Shown one piece after another: positions 61,826-64,000 of a DNA stretch of 64,000 bases. Both the position numbers and the translations under genes were made by a program. The stretch is from Bifidobacterium platyrrhinorum (GTDB lineage: Bacteria; Actinomycetota; Actinomycetes; Actinomycetales; Bifidobacteriaceae): positions 1 to 64,000 of the forward strand of contig NZ_WHZV01000006.1 in assembly GCF_010667645.1 (NCBI RefSeq). Direction: 5' to 3'. Numbering within the stretch: the stretch's first letter is position 1; every line of letters begins with the position of its first letter. The notes beneath the pieces were generated by a model. That model had not been told where the DNA came from and did no database searches. It saw only the letters and a program-made list of their open reading frames with translations.

Positions 61826-63145
61826 TCAGAAGTCCTTCAGATCCTCCATCAGGGAGTTCTCCCATTCCCCGTCCTGCTCCATCGTTTCCTGACGCCCGTC
61901 AAGGGCTTCCTGACGTTCGATGATGTGGTGGCGTATCATCTCATCGGTCATGCCGACTTCCTCCATCATGCCGATGATGCTTTCCGTCTCGGGCAATCCA
62001 TCCCACCACGTCGGCCCATCGATCTTTTCAAAGCGCACGGTGTCCAGATCGTCGTCCAGCGTGACGCGAACTGTGGTGATGCGCCCCAGTACCGATGCCG
62101 AGCGGTTTTTCAGATCCGACTCGTCGTAGCAATCGCGTATCCCGACGTTCGACGTGAACACGATGCGGTCGAAGAAGGCGAAACCGTTCGCGTACCTCGC
62201 CGTGAGCTGGGTTTGCGGCTCCCCCTCCCAGAACTCGAGGAGCTGGGACATGCCGGGTTTTTTGTCGCGGTTGAATTCGTTCCAGATCAGCGTGCGCTGC
62301 TGGTCGTACATATCCCATGGATGCCATGTCCCATCCGGCCCGCGATTCGGCACGATGTAGAACGGCAGCTTGCGACGCTTGGCGTATGCCTTCGCGTAGA
62401 GGCTTTTGCCCACGCGCCCGTCTCCGATGAGATACAGCATCTGCACGTCCCGGTAGCTGTTGGAGCGCTCGTATTGCCCGGCGGCGTATGCGTCTTTCAG
62501 CTCCTTTGCGTAGGGGGCGAGATCCACATTCTGGGCGATCAGCGTCAAGGGGTTCGTGCCGTCGAATGCGGTTTGCCGGGCGGCCTGCCTGTCGGTCAGA
62601 TCCGTGCGCTTGCCTTGGCCGTCGAACGAGAATCCCTCGCTTTGCCAAGGACCTGCGATACGGGTGTCGAGTTTCGAGCAGTACCGGGCGACGGCCTCCT
62701 TCCCGCGTTGCACGTTGTCGATATGGGCCTGCGTGGGAAACAGCTTCGCGAAAGACCCCATGCGCATCTGAGGCGTATAGAAGCAAAAATGATAGTGCTG
62801 AAGCCCCTGGTACAACCCATCGGTTCCGTACAGCCATTGGACGGGGTTCCCTTCCGGATCCACGGTTCCCTCCGGCGCTTTCGGACGGTTCCCCTCGTTC
62901 TCTTCGAAGCGCTTGCCGGTGCCCTCCTCCATCTGGCCTATGTATGACCATCCGGGGCGTTTCGCGACGTCGGTCAGTATCGTCGGGTCACGATTCACGT
63001 ACTTCGCGGGGATGGTGACCATCCAGCATCTCGAACGGGGATGCGCGGCAATGTTGTTCAGCTTGCGCACCTTTTCCTTGTCCGGGTAGCGGATCTTGCG
63101 GACGAACGAGATAGTCTTCCCGGTGTCGGTGGATATGTCCGTCAT
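61826..63145 (-). CDS. rep: CRESS-type replication initiator (HUH endonuclease + SF3 helicase)
   Basis: A 439-residue Rep. The N-terminal HUH nuclease has motif I (CWMVTIPAKYV, about 40-50), motif II His117-x-His119 (QHYHF) and motif III Tyr155-x-x-Lys158 (YCSK). The C-terminal superfamily 3 helicase has Walker A GDGRVGKS (241-248), Walker B near 285-290 (LIWNE) and motif C TSN with Asn333. This set is that of circovirus/geminivirus Reps and their plasmid relatives; plasmid p4M of Bifidobacterium pseudocatenulatum carries a known example. It nicks the origin and starts rolling-circle replication. ATG 63145 has GGAAGGA upstream. Iterons lie directly upstream at 63191-63301. Confidence 0.9.
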   Translation of the reverse strand: MTDISTDTGKTISFVRKIRYPDKEKVRKLNNIAAHPRSRCWMVTIPAKYVNRDPTILTDVAKRPGWSYIGQMEEGTGKRFEENEGNRPKAPEGTVDPEGNPVQWLYGTDGLYQGLQHYHFCFYTPQMRMGSFAKLFPTQAHIDNVQRGKEAVARYCSKLDTRIAGPWQSEGFSFDGQGKRTDLTDRQAARQTAFDGTNPLTLIAQNVDLAPYAKELKDAYAAGQYERSNSYRDVQMLYLIGDGRVGKSLYAKAYAKRRKLPFYIVPNRGPDGTWHPWDMYDQQRTLIWNEFNRDKKPGMSQLLEFWEGEPQTQLTARYANGFAFFDRIVFTSNVGIRDCYDESDLKNRSASVLGRITTVRVTLDDDLDTVRFEKIDGPTWWDGLPETESIIGMMEEVGMTDEMIRHHIIERQEALDGRQETMEQDGEWENSLMEDLKDF

Positions 63146-63190
63146 GTCGTTTTCCTTCCCGCCCCGTGGAGTTGCCGCTTCACGGGGCGT

Positions 63191-63404
63191 TTTTGTCACA
63201 GAAGTGGATTTGTCACAGAGGTGGAACTGTTTTGTCACAGAAGTTGGAATGGCCCGCGAGGCCAATGTTTCCAACGGTTTTGAGGTTTTGTCACAGAAGT
63301 TCCCCTATAGTACTGGCGCTCGGCCGCATTCGCGGCCTCCCGTCTGCGCCCCCCTTCGGGGGCTTGACCCCCGCGCGAGCGCGGGGGCCAGCCGGGGAAC
63401 TTCT
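63191..63404. other. Probable replication origin of the integrated element
   Basis: Four iterons of TTTGTCACAGARGT lie at about 63191, 63208, 63229 and 63286. Between the third and fourth, GTTGGAA and TTTCCAAC enclose a GGCC-CGCGA-GGCC hairpin. After the fourth, AGAAGTTCCCC (63295-63305) is inverted at 63394-63404 (GGGGAACTTCT). Inside this are CTATAGTACTGG, a hairpin at 63322-63337, one at 63348-63363 and a strong one at 63368-63387 (CCCCCGCGC-GA-GCGCGGGGG). The layout fits a Rep-binding and nicking region. The precise nick site is not identified. Confidence 0.65.
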
Positions 63405-63407
63405 TCG

Positions 63408-63605
63408 CTACCGCCCCTGCCGGTAGGACGCACGCCACGAGAGCGCGTCCGCGAGCCGATACCAATACCGGCCCGAGGCTCGTTTCACCGACTCGCGGAA
63501 GACCCCGCGCGAGGTCAGGTAGGCCACGGTCGAGTCGGAGCATTCCCCCAACGCGGCCATGTCGGATTGTGAGATGTATGGTTCCCCGTCAATCAGTCGC
63601 ATCAT
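63408..63605 (-). CDS. Excisionase-like small DNA-binding protein
   Basis: A 65-residue protein (from ATG 63605) with the sequence YISQSDMAALGECSDSTVAYLTSRG, a helix-turn-helix like those in MerR-type excisionases, followed by a basic WYRLADALSW segment. It is the expected partner of the integrase for excision, or a regulator of rep. A strong ribosome site (GGGGAGG, eight bases) supports the start. It overlaps the next upstream gene by 17 bases. Confidence 0.7.
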   Translation of the reverse strand: MMRLIDGEPYISQSDMAALGECSDSTVAYLTSRGVFRESVKRASGRYWYRLADALSWRASYRQGR

Positions 63606-63756
63606 CGTTCTCACCTCCCCTCATTGCTCGTTCCCGTTCGCGATCGTGGTTCCAAGCTTCGGTCAGTTCGCGGGCGAAGATACCCACAAAAAGGGCGACG
63701 GCCACGCTCCATACCGGCGCGCTCGTGGACGTGGCCCATTCCAGCAGTTCATGCAT
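63589..63756 (-). CDS. Small membrane protein of the integrative element
   Basis: A 55-residue protein with one central hydrophobic helix (APVWSVAVALFVGIFARELTEAW) and a charged C terminus. ATG 63756 or 63759 is possible. It overlaps genes on both sides by several bases, the compact style of plasmid genes. No family is recognised. Confidence 0.55.
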   Translation of the reverse strand: MHELLEWATSTSAPVWSVAVALFVGIFARELTEAWNHDRERERAMRGGENDDATD

Positions 63757-63985
63757 CATCGGGCCGTCTTCCCGTCTTGCGCAGCCCGCGCCTCGGCGCG
63801 TTCCCGTTTCCATCGCTGGTAGCCGTCCTGAGAGACCTCGATACGGCCCGCACGCGCGGATCCATCTCCTCCTCCGTCCAGTCCTCCAGCTTGTCGGAGT
63901 TCGTCACGTCCAGCGGTTTCTGCTGGGCCTGCAACCGGGCCAGTTCCCGGCGTATCGCTAGATCCACCATCTTCGAGATGGTCAT
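63749..63985 (-). CDS. Small basic/acidic protein, possibly cut by the window edge
   Basis: The readable part from ATG 63985 has 78 residues: a helix (MTISKMVDLAIRRELARLQ) rich in charge, an acidic middle (KLEDWTEEEMDP) and a basic tail (RRGLRKTGRR). The frame stays open to the window end without a clear ribosome site before ATG 63985, so the true start may lie outside. Function unknown. Confidence 0.5.
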   Translation of the reverse strand: MTISKMVDLAIRRELARLQAQQKPLDVTNSDKLEDWTEEEMDPRVRAVSRSLRTATSDGNGNAPRRGLRKTGRRPDDA

Positions 63986-64000
63986 GCCCGGCGTCGCCGC

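Noticed and set aside
1..64000. CRISPR arrays
   Set aside because: The repeats seen are palindromic or tandem without regular unique spacers, and no cas gene is present.

Overview
The window looks like a chromosome segment of a high-GC Bifidobacterium. The evidence is gene content and style: DUF3073 protein, ThrE-like exporter, phosphoenolpyruvate carboxylase beside an OFA-type transporter, an FHA-ABC fusion, several LacI-controlled oligosaccharide loci, and an integrated element whose Rep resembles the circovirus-like Rep known from a bifidobacterial plasmid. The species cannot be named from sequence alone. A dense DnaA-box cluster at 220-690 and a near-perfect parS site at 37768-37783 place the window next to the chromosomal origin.

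Layout. 1-900: end of a palindrome array, DnaA boxes, and a 31-bp inverted repeat. 915-17554: core genes, namely rhomboid protease, small membrane protein, glgP, SCP-like protein, DUF3073, trpS, two membrane proteins, amidohydrolase, putP, ThrE-like exporter and ppc. 17555-22979: hairpin cluster, OFA transporter, repeats, and a peroxide-defence pair (ahpC plus an AhpF-like protein with reversed domain order). 23704-28889: a CUT2-type sugar importer operon whose promoter spacer contains a C10/G10 tract. 29249-37501: beta-carbonic anhydrase, FHA-ABC transporter, DUF559 protein, acetyltransferase, a membrane protein and an ATPase. 37746-43757: parS inside a 60-bp palindrome, then a GH172 glycosidase with its own ABC importer and LacI regulator. 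44630-45961: CNNM/CBS protein. 45965-55221: GH31 alpha-xylosidase, LacI regulator, ABC importer and GH36 alpha-galactosidase. 55943-59867: dps, peptide-binding lipoprotein, YgjP-like metalloprotease. 59976-60196: tRNA-Ile and tRNA-Ala. 60295 to the end: an integrative element with tyrosine recombinase, CRESS-type Rep, iterons, a likely excisionase and two small ORFs, continuing past the window.

How it works together. Three separate sugar-import loci share one logic: LacI-type regulator, palindromic operators, lipoprotein binding protein, two permeases and a cytoplasmic glycosidase. The CUT2 locus has no glycosidase, but its promoter carries the same operator as the GH172 locus. Only the CUT2 locus has its own ATPase; the two CUT1 importers probably share one encoded elsewhere. 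Each of the three loci carries one ten-base G/C homopolymer, which suggests slipped-strand phase variation of sugar uptake.

The long intergenic gaps are unusually structured. The strongest signal is a family of ~50-bp imperfect palindromes arranged in arrays of three (1-74, 17735-17906, 19886-20060, 56438-56610). Their stems show compensatory changes, and the first and third units are in inverted orientation with complementary loops. Most other long gaps carry their own private repeat family.
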